From: Chloroflexota bacterium
Lineage (GTDB): Bacteria > Chloroflexota > Anaerolineae > Promineifilales > Promineifilaceae
Length of the DNA: 64,000 nucleotides
Reading direction: 5' to 3'
Assembly (NCBI GenBank): GCA_013112725.1
Contig: JABFFZ010000009.1
Location: 1-64,000, forward strand
The position numbers and the translations under genes are program-made. Numbering within the stretch: the first letter of the stretch is position 1; each line of letters begins with the position of its first letter. A model generated the notes under the pieces. The model was not told the origin of the DNA, made no database searches, and saw only the letters and a program-made list of their open reading frames with translations. This document shows positions 44,844 to 53,383 of this stretch, in pieces.

Positions 44844-44868
44844 CATGTCCCCTGGCACAATTGTCCCG

Positions 44869-44897
44869 TTGACCTATGTCTGTGCTTGTCTGATAAT
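44869..44897 (+). promoter_or_regulatory. Putative promoter of the two-helix membrane protein
   Basis: TTGACC (44869-44874), 17-nt spacer, GATAAT (44892-44897), 43 bases before ATG 44940. Confidence 0.5.
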
Positions 44898-44939
44898 GGG
44901 CCAGGCACGCAACTGTAATGGAATAAACAGCGGCAAGTG

Positions 44940-45521
44940 ATGGAGTTTGGGCAATTTGGACCAGATGGTATGAATGAATCGCGGTTGTTCTCACGGCAGC
45001 AAGCGCTGATCGCAGACGCCAACATTGATTTTCTGCTGGAGCAGCGGCAGGTGGTGCGCATTTTGCAGCCAACCTTGCGCCAACAGATAGAGCAAGCCAT
45101 CCAGGTCAATCCATCATTGAGCAGTTACGTATGGCCGCACCAGGGGGAACTCTATCTGTTGCTGACCAGCATCAACGATGCCTCCCGTCGTGGGCAGGTT
45201 TATGACCTCATCCAACGCTACCAGATTGACCCGACCACAGACCTGGATAAAGCGCCGTATGGTTTACGGGCTTGTTTGCAGCCACACAGGCATCGCCAGG
45301 GGCGGCGCATGGGGGCGTTTGCTTTAGGGGCTGTGGTGGGTATGATGCTGGGGCTGATCGGCATGGCGCTGAGCGTGGTGATGACGGTCGTATTGGGGCT
45401 GGAGGGGGCTGCCTGGGAAAGGATCACGGCCGTGACATTTGTCGTTTGTTCCGCATTGGGGTGGGCTGGCGCCACGTATTATCTCTGGTACAAATATCCG
45501 TTCGGTTTTTGGCGTAATTAG
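44940..45521 (+). CDS. Small membrane protein, unknown function
   Basis: A 193-residue protein: soluble helical N-terminal domain (~10-120; ALIADANIDFLLEQRQVVRIL, LYLLLTSINDASRRGQVYDLIQRY), a basic patch (PHRHRQGRRM) and two membrane helices (~125-150, ~158-180). I do not recognise a family. ATG 44940 or the later MNESRL ATG (~44970) could be the start; GTG 44937 overlaps. Its own promoter is visible upstream. Confidence 0.65.
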   Translation: MEFGQFGPDGMNESRLFSRQQALIADANIDFLLEQRQVVRILQPTLRQQIEQAIQVNPSLSSYVWPHQGELYLLLTSINDASRRGQVYDLIQRYQIDPTTDLDKAPYGLRACLQPHRHRQGRRMGAFALGAVVGMMLGLIGMALSVVMTVVLGLEGAAWERITAVTFVVCSALGWAGATYYLWYKYPFGFWRN

Positions 45522-45644
45522 CTGTCCAATTGTCTATTCACCGAACTTTACCCGCTTCATAAAAGTTGAGGTAAACTTTGGTTGGATTGATACAATGGTA
45601 TTTGGACTAAGATTGCAAGAAACCAATCTGGCAATCGCTCAATC

Positions 45645-45738
45645 GTAAGTGTTCAGTCCCTCAAGAGACCTGACAGGTTTTTGGCCTGCAAAGTTTCAAG
45701 TTGAACTGGTAAAAAACCTGTCAGGTCTGAACGGTTAC
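45645..45738 (-). mobile_element. IS66-like MITE, copy 5 (subfamily B, 94 bp)
   Basis: Reverse orientation copy of the 14477 element with the same ends (GTAAGTGTTCAG / CTGAACGGTTAC as read on plus). Flanked by perfect 8-bp duplications GCTCAATC (45637-45644 and 45739-45746). Lies 33 bases before the response-regulator start. Confidence 0.9.
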
Positions 45739-45771
45739 GCTCAATCTCTCGATTACAACTCTGATGGTTTC

Positions 45772-46143
45772 ATGACTTCCCAATATTGTGTTGTTAGCGT
45801 AGAAGACGATTTAGGAATTTATCAGATTATTCGGGCTTCTCTGCAGCAGTTACCCATTGAATTACATCATGCGGCTAATGGCCGCGATGCCATAGCCCTT
45901 ATTGGCCGCAGCCAACCGGCGCTGGTTATTCTGGATATTTCTTTGCCAGATATGAATGGGTGGGATGTGTTGCAAAGTATGAGCAAACTGGAAATCCAAA
46001 AACCAAAAGTGCTGGTATTAACGGCTTTTACCAACCCCACTCACCGGCTCATTGGTCATCTGCAAAATGTGGCCTATATGAATAAACCATTTTTGCCGCG
46101 AGAGCTGTCAGCCATGGTGTCTGAAATTTTGGAAATATCGTGA
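45772..46143 (+). CDS. Orphan response regulator (receiver domain only)
   Basis: A 123-residue CheY-like receiver: acidic pair Glu11-Asp12-Asp13, phospho-acceptor Asp55 in LVILDISLPDMNGWDV, Thr in VLTAFT and Lys in MNKPFLP. No output domain, so it works through protein contacts or in a phosphorelay. ATG 45772 is the start; the frame extends upstream only through the MITE, which may have separated the gene from its former promoter. The two histidine kinases in the window are candidate partners without direct evidence. Confidence 0.9.
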   Translation: MTSQYCVVSVEDDLGIYQIIRASLQQLPIELHHAANGRDAIALIGRSQPALVILDISLPDMNGWDVLQSMSKLEIQKPKVLVLTAFTNPTHRLIGHLQNVAYMNKPFLPRELSAMVSEILEIS

Positions 46144-46146
46144 AAC

Positions 46147-46205
46147 AGGTGGCGGCTGGTGGTTGGGCGCTGGCGGCTTGTGCCCGCACCCAACCACCAG
46201 CCACT
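46147..46205. repeat. Word-repeat hairpin (GGTGGCTGGTGG type)
   Basis: GGTGGCGGCTGGTGGTTGGGCGCTGG on the left; complementary CCAACCACCAGCCAC on the right, between convergent genes. Confidence 0.6.
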
Positions 46206-47232
46206 AAAACAACGTTGGATTGGCGGCAACCCAGGTGTACAGGTCGCGGATGCCAGCGGCGGGGGAAATGGTGGGTTGCCAGCCAAGCCGCTCACCGGCT
46301 TTGCGAATGTCGGCGATGAACACACGCTGATCGCCAGGCCGCCAGGCGCCCCACTGCACTGGAATTTCATGCCCAGATAGTTCGGCCAACAGTGGCCCAA
46401 ATTCGCTCCAGATGGAAAGGGTGTTGTCTGGCCCACCGCCGATATTAAACGCCTGCCCCTTAAGTTCCTCTATCGTTTCAATGCCACGCTCATAGGCGCG
46501 AATCAGGTCAGACACATGGAGGAGGTCGCGGACTTGACGGCCGTCGCCATAAATGCTGATGGACCGGTTCATCACCGTCGCAATGACAAAGTGCGCCACC
46601 CAACCCTGATCCTCCACACCAAATTGCCTGCGGCCATAGATGCACGATTGGCGAAAAACCAACGTCCGCAAGCCATAGATGCGGGCATAATCTAGTGTGT
46701 ATTGGTCGCCGGCCCCTTTTGAGCATCCATACGGCGAGTGGAAGTCCAGCGGGTAGGTTTCGGGGATGCCGTATGGGTATTCGGCGTAACCATAGCGGTT
46801 GGCCTGCAATTCCACCCGCGCCGCTTCCATGCCGCCGTATACTTTGTTGGTGCTGGCGTAGAGGACGGCGGCTGTGGGGGCGTGGTGGCGCACCGCTTCC
46901 AGCACGTTGAAGGTGCCCAGGGCGTTGATCTCAAAATCTTCGCGCGGGTTCAAGACGGAGGTGGTAACGGCCACCTGGCTGGCTAAATGGAGGACAACAT
47001 CGCTGCCGGACACGGCCGTTGCCAATGCCTCATACTCCCGAATATCCCCCTGGATAAAGTGCAGGCGTTCACCAAATTCCGCTTGCAGCCAGGCCAGGTT
47101 GGCCGGGCCGCCTTTGCGTGAAAGATTGTCATAGATGACCACGGTATGGCCTTGTTGCAGAAAATGGGCGGCGCTGTTGCAGCCAATAAAGCCGGCGCCG
47201 CCGGTGATCAAAATTTTCATGTTTGGCATCAT
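46204..47232 (-). CDS. NAD-dependent epimerase, CDP-paratose 2-epimerase-like
   Basis: About 342 residues, extended SDR: KILITGGAGFIGCN (NAD loop), LHLASQVAVTTS, YASTNKVYGG, PLDFHSPYGCSKGAGDQYTLDYAR with Tyr-x3-Lys, and FRQSCIYGRRQFGVEDQGWVAHF. The last segment is the hallmark of CDP-tyvelose (CDP-paratose 2-) epimerases. It modifies a nucleotide sugar for surface polysaccharide. Start ambiguous between ATG 47232, 47229 and 47220; the Rossmann motif follows immediately in all cases. 25 bases downstream of rimI on the minus strand, possibly the last gene of that operon. Confidence 0.87.
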   Translation of the reverse strand: MMPNMKILITGGAGFIGCNSAAHFLQQGHTVVIYDNLSRKGGPANLAWLQAEFGERLHFIQGDIREYEALATAVSGSDVVLHLASQVAVTTSVLNPREDFEINALGTFNVLEAVRHHAPTAAVLYASTNKVYGGMEAARVELQANRYGYAEYPYGIPETYPLDFHSPYGCSKGAGDQYTLDYARIYGLRTLVFRQSCIYGRRQFGVEDQGWVAHFVIATVMNRSISIYGDGRQVRDLLHVSDLIRAYERGIETIEELKGQAFNIGGGPDNTLSIWSEFGPLLAELSGHEIPVQWGAWRPGDQRVFIADIRKAGERLGWQPTISPAAGIRDLYTWVAANPTLF

Positions 47233-47257
47233 AGTACGTTTTACAGGGTCACGGCCG

Positions 47258-47788
47258 TCAATCCTCACCACTTAGCCGCCGCCAAAGCAGCCCCTTTTTC
47301 TGTTCCAAAAACTGGTGATAACGGGCGTCCAGAGGCGGCGCGGTCATAATCAGGGCATCCTCGCCCGTGTCCCGGTAGTAACGGCGGCGGCGGCCAACGA
47401 CCTCGAACTGGTATTTATGATAGAGTTGTTGAGCGCCGCTGTTGGCGTGGCGTACTTCCAGCGTGACGATATTGGCGGGATGGGCATAGGCCAGCAGCAG
47501 CAGGTTCAGCAGCAGCAGCTCGCCCAACCCGCACCCGCGCCACTCCGGATGCACGGCAATGGTGCTGATGTGTACCTCATCCCCAATCAGCCAATACCCG
47601 GCATAGCCAATGATTTGGTTGTCTTGACATAACACCTGGTAATGGGCCAGAGTATTCTCGGACACTTCGTGTTCATACAGACCAGGCCGGGCCGGGGTGG
47701 GGAAGGAGAGGCGGTCAATGGCGACAACGGCCGTTAAATCATCCATTGTCATCCGGCGCAGGTGGTAGGGTGAAGGCGGTCTGAGCAT
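47258..47788 (-). CDS. rimI: RimI-like N-acetyltransferase
   Basis: A 176-residue GNAT protein. The acetyl-CoA loop is STIAVHPEWRGCGLGELLL (RxxGxG), then LEVRHANSGAQQLYHKYQFEVVGRRRRYY, characteristic of RimI (N-terminal acetyltransferase of ribosomal S18). Lies downstream of tsaB and tsaE, the common bacterial order, which supports the name. A ~20-residue C-terminal extension follows the GNAT core. Confidence 0.87.
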   Translation of the reverse strand: MLRPPSPYHLRRMTMDDLTAVVAIDRLSFPTPARPGLYEHEVSENTLAHYQVLCQDNQIIGYAGYWLIGDEVHISTIAVHPEWRGCGLGELLLLNLLLLAYAHPANIVTLEVRHANSGAQQLYHKYQFEVVGRRRRYYRDTGEDALIMTAPPLDARYHQFLEQKKGLLWRRLSGED

Positions 47789-47845
47789 GTGGCAGGTGGC
47801 AAGTGACAGGTGGCAGTTTCACTTGTCACCTGCCACTTACCACTC
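47788..47845. repeat. Word-repeat hairpin (GTGGCAGGTGGCAAGTGACAGG type)
   Basis: GTGGCAGGTGGCAAGTGACAGGTGGCAG paired with CACTTGTCACCTGCCACTTACCAC, between tsaB and rimI. Confidence 0.65.
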
Positions 47846-48514
47846 CTATCTTCCATCCGGTTCTTTGAGGTAGAGCGGGGCCAAGGCGGCGGCGTCATCC
47901 ACCTGGCCCTGGCGCAAGCGCCGCCAGCCGATTTCGGCCAGCACAGCGGCGCGGCGCACAGAGGCGGCGGGCAGGGCAATGCGGAACTCCTTGCCCGCGG
48001 CGCGGATTTGTTTAACGGCTTCAGGCGTGATTTCCCCGGCAAACAAGTAACGGCCGTCCCCATCCAACCGCGCCAATAATTCATCCCACGCCTCCATGGC
48101 GGGCGTCTGGATGGCCTGCCAGCCGTTATTTTGCCATTCATACGCGGCCGTGCATACTCTGGTGCGCCCGGCTTCGGCCACGGCGATCAGTTTGTCCGGT
48201 TGCGGCCCAATGCCCATTGCCAGGCAATCCAGTGTAGAGACGCCCATAAGCGGCGTCTGGTTCGCCAGCGCCAGCCCTTTGGCCACCGCCAGCCCCACGC
48301 GCAGCCCGGTATAGGAACCCGGCCCCCTGGTTACAGCAATACCCGTCAGATCGGATATGGTGGCGCCGGCCTGGTACAGCATCTGTTGAATAGCGGGCGT
48401 CAGTTCGATGGTATGGTTGTTCAGGCAGCGCCAGCCGCTTTCGGCAAGTACGGCCGTGCCGCTGTGCAGCGCCAGTCCCAACCATCGTGTTGCCGTGTCA
48501 ATTGCCAGAATCAT
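47846..48514 (-). CDS. tsaB: tRNA t6A threonylcarbamoyltransferase complex protein TsaB
   Basis: A 222-residue ASKHA-fold protein: MILAIDTATRWLGLAL, the HTIELTPAIQQML helix, VTRGPGSYTGLRVGLAVAKGLAL, and GVSTLDCLA. TsaB is the non-catalytic partner of TsaD in making N6-threonylcarbamoyladenosine at A37 of ANN-decoding tRNAs. Located between tsaE and rimI; tsaD is not in the window. ATG 48514 chosen for the conserved MILAIDT start; the frame reaches 48574 through a word repeat. Confidence 0.93.
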   Translation of the reverse strand: MILAIDTATRWLGLALHSGTAVLAESGWRCLNNHTIELTPAIQQMLYQAGATISDLTGIAVTRGPGSYTGLRVGLAVAKGLALANQTPLMGVSTLDCLAMGIGPQPDKLIAVAEAGRTRVCTAAYEWQNNGWQAIQTPAMEAWDELLARLDGDGRYLFAGEITPEAVKQIRAAGKEFRIALPAASVRRAAVLAEIGWRRLRQGQVDDAAALAPLYLKEPDGR

Positions 48515-48570
48515 CCTCTGTCCTTCATGCTGGTGGCTACTTGTTGGTATCGGCCACCAACTACAAATTT

Positions 48571-49071
48571 TCACACCCCAAAGGCGCTCTTCTTAAACTC
48601 TTCCAATAATTTATGGGCGCGGTCCCCTTGGGCTTTCATGTGCATTTTTCGCCGGGTTTCACTGGCATAGGTCAATGAGACCCACAACCTGTCGGGCCGC
48701 AGCCATTTTTCAATACGCTCCGGCCATTCCACCATCACCGTATTCGGTTCGGCCAGTAAATCTTCCAGCCCGGCGGTGAAGACATCACCGGGACCTTCCA
48801 GCCGGTAGCAGTCCAGGTGGTATAGGACACGGCCATCGTGCAGGCGTGGATATTCATTCACCACCACAAACGTGGGACTGGTCACCCGCAGTGTGGTGCC
48901 CCAACCGCGTCCCACACCACGCGCCAGCGCCGTTTTGCCCGCGCCCAGCTCGCCAGACAGGCACAGTAAATCACCTGGCTGCAACAATTCACCCAGCCGC
49001 ACGCCCAGCCGCAGCGTCTGCTCCTCGCTGCTGCTCACAAAATCCAATGTCCAGGGGTCTAATATCGCCAT
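48571..49071 (-). CDS. tsaE: tRNA t6A ATPase TsaE
   Basis: A 166-residue P-loop ATPase: CLSGELGAGKTALARGVGRGWG (Walker A), SPTFVVVNEY, LYHLDCYRL and VMVEWPERI. TsaE drives the TsaB-TsaD complex in tRNA t6A synthesis; cytoplasmic. First gene of the tsaE-tsaB-rimI operon on the minus strand. Start ATG 49071 (MAILDPWTLDF) rather than 49158, which lies in a word hairpin. Confidence 0.94.
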   Translation of the reverse strand: MAILDPWTLDFVSSSEEQTLRLGVRLGELLQPGDLLCLSGELGAGKTALARGVGRGWGTTLRVTSPTFVVVNEYPRLHDGRVLYHLDCYRLEGPGDVFTAGLEDLLAEPNTVMVEWPERIEKWLRPDRLWVSLTYASETRRKMHMKAQGDRAHKLLEEFKKSAFGV

Positions 49072-49109
49072 AATAATGATTTTTTGGCTCTTTGGAAACT
49101 CAGGGCAGG

Positions 49110-49175
49110 CTATGATGCGTGACGAGTGATGCGTGACCGGAGAGACCACACGCCTCACTCGTCACTCGTCACGCC
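49110..49175. repeat. Word-repeat hairpin (GATGCGTGACGAGT type)
   Basis: GATGCGTGACGAGTGATGCGTGACC on the left, complementary CGCCTCACTCGTCACTCGTCACGC on the right, in the divergent gap upstream of tsaE. Confidence 0.7.
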
Positions 49176-49396
49176 GAACCCCATAAAATCCTGTAGAGCC
49201 GATTTTTCAGGCGATGGGACCGATCGTTCAACGCCCCATTGCCCGACAGCCCGATTATACCCTTACCCGGCAAAGATGGTATCATTATCCCCTGTCCAGA
49301 TGTGGTGTAAGGGATACAATACAGAGTGTCTTTGCATTTAAGTTTGGCCCTTATTGGTTTTGGGCCGGGAGAAAAAATTAGCACTGAGGAATCTAC

Positions 49397-50140
49397 ATGC
49401 GTGTATTGATAATTTCGGACATCCATGCCAACTTTGCCGCCTTTGAAACCGTATTAGCGGATGCTGCTGGACAATGGGACATCATCTGGTTTTTGGGCGA
49501 TCTGGTGGGTTATGGGCCGGATCCAAATGAATGTGTAGCTGAACTGAAAAAGCATAACCATATTTCTCTTTCCGGCAATCATGATCAGGCGGTATTAGGA
49601 AATCTGGACATCAAGCTCTTTAACCGTGAGGCCAACTTTGCCATAAGCTGGACGCAAGATGTATTGACTGAAGAGTCGCGTGCCTATTTGCAGGTGTTTC
49701 CCTCAAAGACGGTGGAAGAGCCTTTTACGCTGGCCCATGCCAGCCCGCGGTATCCGGTGTGGGAATATATTATTGACCCCGGCACGGCCGCTGAGAATTT
49801 TGACTGGTTTCAGACGCCTTACTGTTTTGTGGGGCACACCCATGTGCCGGTAATTTTTGAAGAGCGGGTCAGCTCGCGCCGAGAAATTTATATGCGCGCC
49901 CCTTTTTATATGGAATCTGGTGAGCCTTTTATGTTGGGTGAATCGCGCCTGATCATTAACCCTGGCAGCGTGGGGCAGCCCCGTGATTCTGATCCCCGCG
50001 CGGCTTATGCCCTGCTGGATACTGAGGCGCTGATGTGCGTGTTTAGGCGCGTAGAATACCCGGTACAGGTGACGCAGCGGCGCATGGAAAAGTTTGGCAT
50101 GCCCCGTCGCCTGGTTGAGCGATTGGCGCATGGCGTTTGA
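49397..50140 (+). CDS. Metallophosphoesterase (calcineurin-like, YfcE/MJ0936-like)
   Basis: A 247-residue protein with metal-binding blocks MRVLIISDIHANFAAFE (D-x-H), FLGDLVGYGPDP (GD), LSGNHDQAV (GNHD), LAHASP (H) and FVGHTHVPVIFEE (GHTH). Hydrolyses a phosphodiester, perhaps cyclic nucleotide, of unknown identity. TGAGGAATCTAC precedes ATG 49397. It heads a codirectional run with the nucleotidyltransferase, transaldolase and regulator genes. Confidence 0.92.
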   Translation: MRVLIISDIHANFAAFETVLADAAGQWDIIWFLGDLVGYGPDPNECVAELKKHNHISLSGNHDQAVLGNLDIKLFNREANFAISWTQDVLTEESRAYLQVFPSKTVEEPFTLAHASPRYPVWEYIIDPGTAAENFDWFQTPYCFVGHTHVPVIFEERVSSRREIYMRAPFYMESGEPFMLGESRLIINPGSVGQPRDSDPRAAYALLDTEALMCVFRRVEYPVQVTQRRMEKFGMPRRLVERLAHGV

Positions 50141-50142
50141 GA

Positions 50143-50958
50143 ATGACCCATTCACAAAAATTATTACAACGACTGGATGCTATTGGTCTTTCGCTGGAGG
50201 GTGCAGCCGGGGCGTTGGCGCTCATTGGTTTGGGGTCAGCCGGCAGCGAAACGGCCCGGATGGATGCCTTTTCTGATCTAGATTTTTTTGTGATTGTACA
50301 GGCCGGTTATAAACAGGCGTTTATTGCGGATTTGGGCTGGCTGACGGCCGTACACCCCATCGCCTTTCAATTTATGAATACCGCCGACGGGTACAAGCTC
50401 CTCTTTGCCGACGATATTTTTTGTGAGTTTGCCGTCTTTGAAAAGGCGGAACTGGCTCATATCCCTTTTTCTGCTGAACGGATCGTCTGGCGGGCTGAGA
50501 GCTTTGATCCCGCCACTGTGAAGCCCAAACAGGCGTCTACGGCCGCTGTGAATGTGGAATGGCTGGTGGGTGAAGCTGTAACCAATTTGTATGTGGGGCT
50601 GTGCCGTTACCGGCGCGGCGAAAAACTGTCGGCGGCCCGTTTTGTGCAGGGATATGCCGTTGACCGTGTGCTGGAACTGGCGGCGCTGGTGGAAACTGAG
50701 CAGCCGGCCTTTCGGGATGTGTTTGGCGCAGAGCGCCGCTTTGAGCAGCGTTTCCCGGTCACGGCCGTGAACCTGCCCGATTTTGTGCCCGGTTATAACC
50801 ACACGCCCCAGGCAGCTCAGGCCATCTTGCACTATCTCGACACCCACTTCACTGTCCACCCGGCCATGAAAAATCTCATTATGTCGCTGGCGGCTGGTAG
50901 GATCTACCAGCCGCCAGCCATTAAAACAAGGAGTATGTTGCATGAATCCTTTGGTTGA
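50143..50958 (+). CDS. Nucleotidyltransferase-fold protein
   Basis: A 271-residue protein. The polymerase-beta fold signature GLGSAGSETARMDAFSDLDFFVI (~25-50) supplies the GS and DxD metal site; the C-terminal half (~140-240) is helical. It could transfer a nucleotide to a small molecule or protein, like aminoglycoside or antitoxin-type transferases; acceptor unknown. The last 24 residues are encoded by a CTGGCGGCTGGTAGG/CTACCAGCCGCCAG intergenic-type hairpin (50888-50919), suggesting the original stop was lost. It overlaps the transaldolase start by 17 bases. ATG 50143 follows the phosphoesterase stop. Confidence 0.8.
   Translation: MTHSQKLLQRLDAIGLSLEGAAGALALIGLGSAGSETARMDAFSDLDFFVIVQAGYKQAFIADLGWLTAVHPIAFQFMNTADGYKLLFADDIFCEFAVFEKAELAHIPFSAERIVWRAESFDPATVKPKQASTAAVNVEWLVGEAVTNLYVGLCRYRRGEKLSAARFVQGYAVDRVLELAALVETEQPAFRDVFGAERRFEQRFPVTAVNLPDFVPGYNHTPQAAQAILHYLDTHFTVHPAMKNLIMSLAAGRIYQPPAIKTRSMLHESFG
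50886..50922. repeat. GGCGGCTGGTA hairpin inside a coding tail
   Basis: CTGGCGGCTGGTAGGATCTACCAGCCGCCAG forms a perfect hairpin of the GGTGGCTGGT word type, but here it is translated as part of the nucleotidyltransferase C-terminus. Confidence 0.7.
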
Positions 50959-52039
50959 ACTGCATGCCTACGGGCAAAGCTTTTGGTATGACAATATCCG
51001 CCGCCAGTTTTTGCAGGATGGCACGTTGCAAAATCTGATTGCCCAGGACGGCTTACGCGGCATGACTTCCAACCCTTCCATTTTTGAGAAGGCGATTGGG
51101 CACAGCGACGATTATGACGCCCAAATTCGGCAGTTGGTGGCGCAGGGTGCGGATGTGGACGCCATTTATGAGGCGCTGGTGCTGGCCGATATTCAGGCCG
51201 CCTGTGACTTGTTTGCCGATTTGTACGCCGAATCCGATGGCGGCGATGGGTTTGTCAGCCTGGAAGTGTCGCCCCATCTGGCGCGGGATACGGCGGGTAC
51301 TGTGTCTGAGGCCAAACGGTTGTTCACGGCCGTGAACCGCCCCAACCTCATGATCAAAGTGCCGGCGACGCCGGAAGGTATTCCCGCCATTGAAGCCCTT
51401 ATCGGCAGTGGTATCAACGTCAACATTACCCTGATGTTCAACATGGCGCATTATGAAGCGGTGGCTCAGGCCTACATCAACGGTCTGCAACGGTTGTTGG
51501 CCGGTGGCGGCAATCCGCACCAGGTGGCTTCCGTGGCTTCCTTTTTTGTCAGCCGGGTGGATACGGCCGTAGACAAGAAACTGGCCGAATTGAACGATCC
51601 GGCAGCGGCGGCGTTGATGGGACAGACGGCCGTAGCCAACTCTAAAGTGGTCTACCAACGCTTCAAAGAAATTTTTCACGGCCCCGCCTTTCAAGAGTTG
51701 CAGGCAGCGGGGGCGGCGCACCAACGGCTGCTGTGGGCCTCTACCAGCACCAAAAATCCGGCTTACCCGGATACCCTCTACGTAGACCAATTGATTGGCC
51801 CGGAAACGGTGAACACCATGCCGCCGGAAACGATAGAAGCATTCAGGGATCACGGCCGTCTGGCAAATACCCTGGAGCAAGACGTAGACCAGGCCTGGGA
51901 ACTATTGGATAATCTGGCCGAACTGCAAATCAATCTGAACGACATTACCGAGCAATTACAGGTAGAAGGTGTTATTGCCTTTGCCAAAGCGTTCGACGTA
52001 CTCATGGCCACCATCGCTGCCAAAAAATCCAGTTTGTAG
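50942..52039 (+). CDS. tal: Transaldolase
   Basis: A 365-residue protein: GMTSNPSIFEKAI, the catalytic Lys in NLMIKVPATPEGIPAIEALI, INVNITLMF, FFVSRVDTAVD and LLWASTSTKNPAY. It transfers dihydroxyacetone units in the non-oxidative pentose-phosphate pathway; cytoplasmic. Length fits the larger (Tal/TalC-like actinobacterial) class. AAGGAGTATGTTGC gives the ribosome site before ATG 50942. Confidence 0.95.
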   Translation: MNPLVELHAYGQSFWYDNIRRQFLQDGTLQNLIAQDGLRGMTSNPSIFEKAIGHSDDYDAQIRQLVAQGADVDAIYEALVLADIQAACDLFADLYAESDGGDGFVSLEVSPHLARDTAGTVSEAKRLFTAVNRPNLMIKVPATPEGIPAIEALIGSGINVNITLMFNMAHYEAVAQAYINGLQRLLAGGGNPHQVASVASFFVSRVDTAVDKKLAELNDPAAAALMGQTAVANSKVVYQRFKEIFHGPAFQELQAAGAAHQRLLWASTSTKNPAYPDTLYVDQLIGPETVNTMPPETIEAFRDHGRLANTLEQDVDQAWELLDNLAELQINLNDITEQLQVEGVIAFAKAFDVLMATIAAKKSSL

Positions 52040-52043
52040 TCGT

Positions 52044-52601
52044 ATGGATAACACGCCGGCTGAGAGACGCGAACAGATTGTGGCCTGGCTGCGCGAAGAC
52101 CAACTGCTGCGCATAGATGAACTGGTGCAGCGGCTTGGTGTTTCCACCATGACCGTTCACCGTGACCTGACAGCTTTGTCTGAAGCCGGGCTGGTGGAGA
52201 AGGTGCATGGTGGGGTGCGTTTGCCAGACCCCAATCTTGTGACCACCGAAACGTGCCAGATGTGCCAGATGCCGGTGAAACGCCGGCTGCATTTTGTGCT
52301 GACCACCCGCGATAATGCGGTCATCCGCGCTTGCTGCCCGCACTGTGGTTTGTTGCTGCTACACGCCAGGACGGATGTAAAAACAGCGTTGTTACGCGAT
52401 TTTATTTACGGCCGTATCATCAATGTGCATCAGGCCTACTACGTTGTCGAAAGCCGCATTGCTGTTTGCTGTGTGCCCAGTGTGCTGGCCTTTGCCAGCC
52501 AGACCGACGCCGCCGATTTCCAGCAGGGTTTCGGCGGCCAGGTCATGCAGTTGACCCAGGCTTATGCCTTCCTCTCCCATTCCCACCATATCCACTCCTG
52601 A
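52044..52601 (+). CDS. DeoR-type HTH fused to a NosL-like copper-binding domain: candidate copper-responsive regulator
   Basis: A 185-residue protein. Residues 5-57 are a DeoR-family winged helix-turn-helix (REQIVAWLREDQLLRIDEL, VSTMTVHRDL, VHGGV). From residue 70 it is a NosL-like domain rather than a sugar-phosphate sensor: CQMCQMP (C71, M73, C74, M76), ACCPHCG (C97, C98, H100, C101), NVHQAYYVVE, VCCVPS (C142-143), AFASQTDAADFQQGFGGQV, and a His-rich tail HSHHIHS. NosL binds Cu(I) for nitrous-oxide reductase. SCO1 and PCuAC, both copper chaperones for cytochrome oxidase, follow. I infer that metal binding controls DNA binding. Starts 5 bases after transaldolase; no signal peptide, so cytoplasmic. 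Confidence 0.82.
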   Translation: MDNTPAERREQIVAWLREDQLLRIDELVQRLGVSTMTVHRDLTALSEAGLVEKVHGGVRLPDPNLVTTETCQMCQMPVKRRLHFVLTTRDNAVIRACCPHCGLLLLHARTDVKTALLRDFIYGRIINVHQAYYVVESRIAVCCVPSVLAFASQTDAADFQQGFGGQVMQLTQAYAFLSHSHHIHS

Positions 52602-52610
52602 TCTGTAACC

Positions 52611-52638
52611 TTGTACCAATTCGCCGATTTGGTATAAT
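52611..52638 (+). promoter_or_regulatory. Promoter with operator-like dyad ahead of SCO1
   Basis: An extended -10 (TGGTATAAT, hexamer 52633-52638) with a weak TTGTAC -35 at 52611. An inverted repeat TACCAA (52614-52619) / TTGGTA (52629-52634), spacer nine bases, overlaps the -10. The start codon of SCO1 is ~69 bases downstream. The dyad is a candidate target for the regulator encoded just upstream. Confidence 0.6.
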
Positions 52639-52706
52639 CTGGGATAAATCACAAAACGTAACAACTCTTGTTGGTCTTTGTTTTGTTGCTTTTGGCGTGA
52701 GACTAC

Positions 52707-53288
52707 ATGATGAACCGGACAACGTGGGGCGTCTTCATGATTTTATGCTGGCTGGTGGGCTGCCAACGACCGTACCAGTTTGCCGGTACGCTGCTGCCAG
52801 TGCCGCAGCCGGCGCCGGACATTGCCCTGGAGTCGGTAAATGGGCCGGTGAGCCTGCGCGATTTTGCCGGTCAATACACCTTTGTCTATTTCGGTTACCG
52901 GTTTTGCCCGGATGTCTGCCCGGTGACGATGGGCAAATTAAAACAGGTCAAAGCAGATTTGGGGAATCGGGGCAACGAGATGGCGGTGGTGATGATCACC
53001 GTTGATCCGGAGCGCGATACCCCCGAAGCATTGGCCGAATATATGGCTTACTTTGATGACTCTTTTGTTGGTTTGTCCGGCGATCCAGAAGCGATTGATG
53101 CCGTTGGTAAACCGTTCGGGCTGCATTATCATCAGCATCAAGGATCGGCCGCATCTGGCTACCTGATTGACCACACGGCGCGTTTCTTTTTATTAGACAG
53201 AGAGGGGAATATGATCCTCTCTTATGCCCATGAGACGCCGCTAGATGATCTTTTACGGGATGTCAGACACCTGATTGAAACTCAATGA
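52707..53288 (+). CDS. SCO1/SenC-family copper chaperone lipoprotein
   Basis: A 193-residue lipoprotein: signal peptide ending LVGC (Cys19), thioredoxin-like fold with copper motif FCPDVCPVTMGKL (CxxxC) and the third ligand His in LIDHTARFFLLD. SCO1 delivers copper to the CuA centre of cytochrome c oxidase and reduces its cysteines, on the outer face of the membrane. Between the HTH-NosL gene and the PCuAC gene. Preceded by its own promoter at 52611-52638. Confidence 0.93.
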   Translation: MMNRTTWGVFMILCWLVGCQRPYQFAGTLLPVPQPAPDIALESVNGPVSLRDFAGQYTFVYFGYRFCPDVCPVTMGKLKQVKADLGNRGNEMAVVMITVDPERDTPEALAEYMAYFDDSFVGLSGDPEAIDAVGKPFGLHYHQHQGSAASGYLIDHTARFFLLDREGNMILSYAHETPLDDLLRDVRHLIETQ

Positions 53289-53383
53289 TGCTCTTTCCTC
53301 GTGCAAACGCTCTCTGCCTTTGCAGGCTACGATAGACGACGCGAAGGGGTAAACCTATTTTATTTAGTAAGGAGAGTTAAAGA

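Noticed and set aside
45649..45771. 41-residue N-terminal extension of the response regulator
   Set aside because: Encoded by the MITE; the receiver domain starts naturally at ATG 45772.
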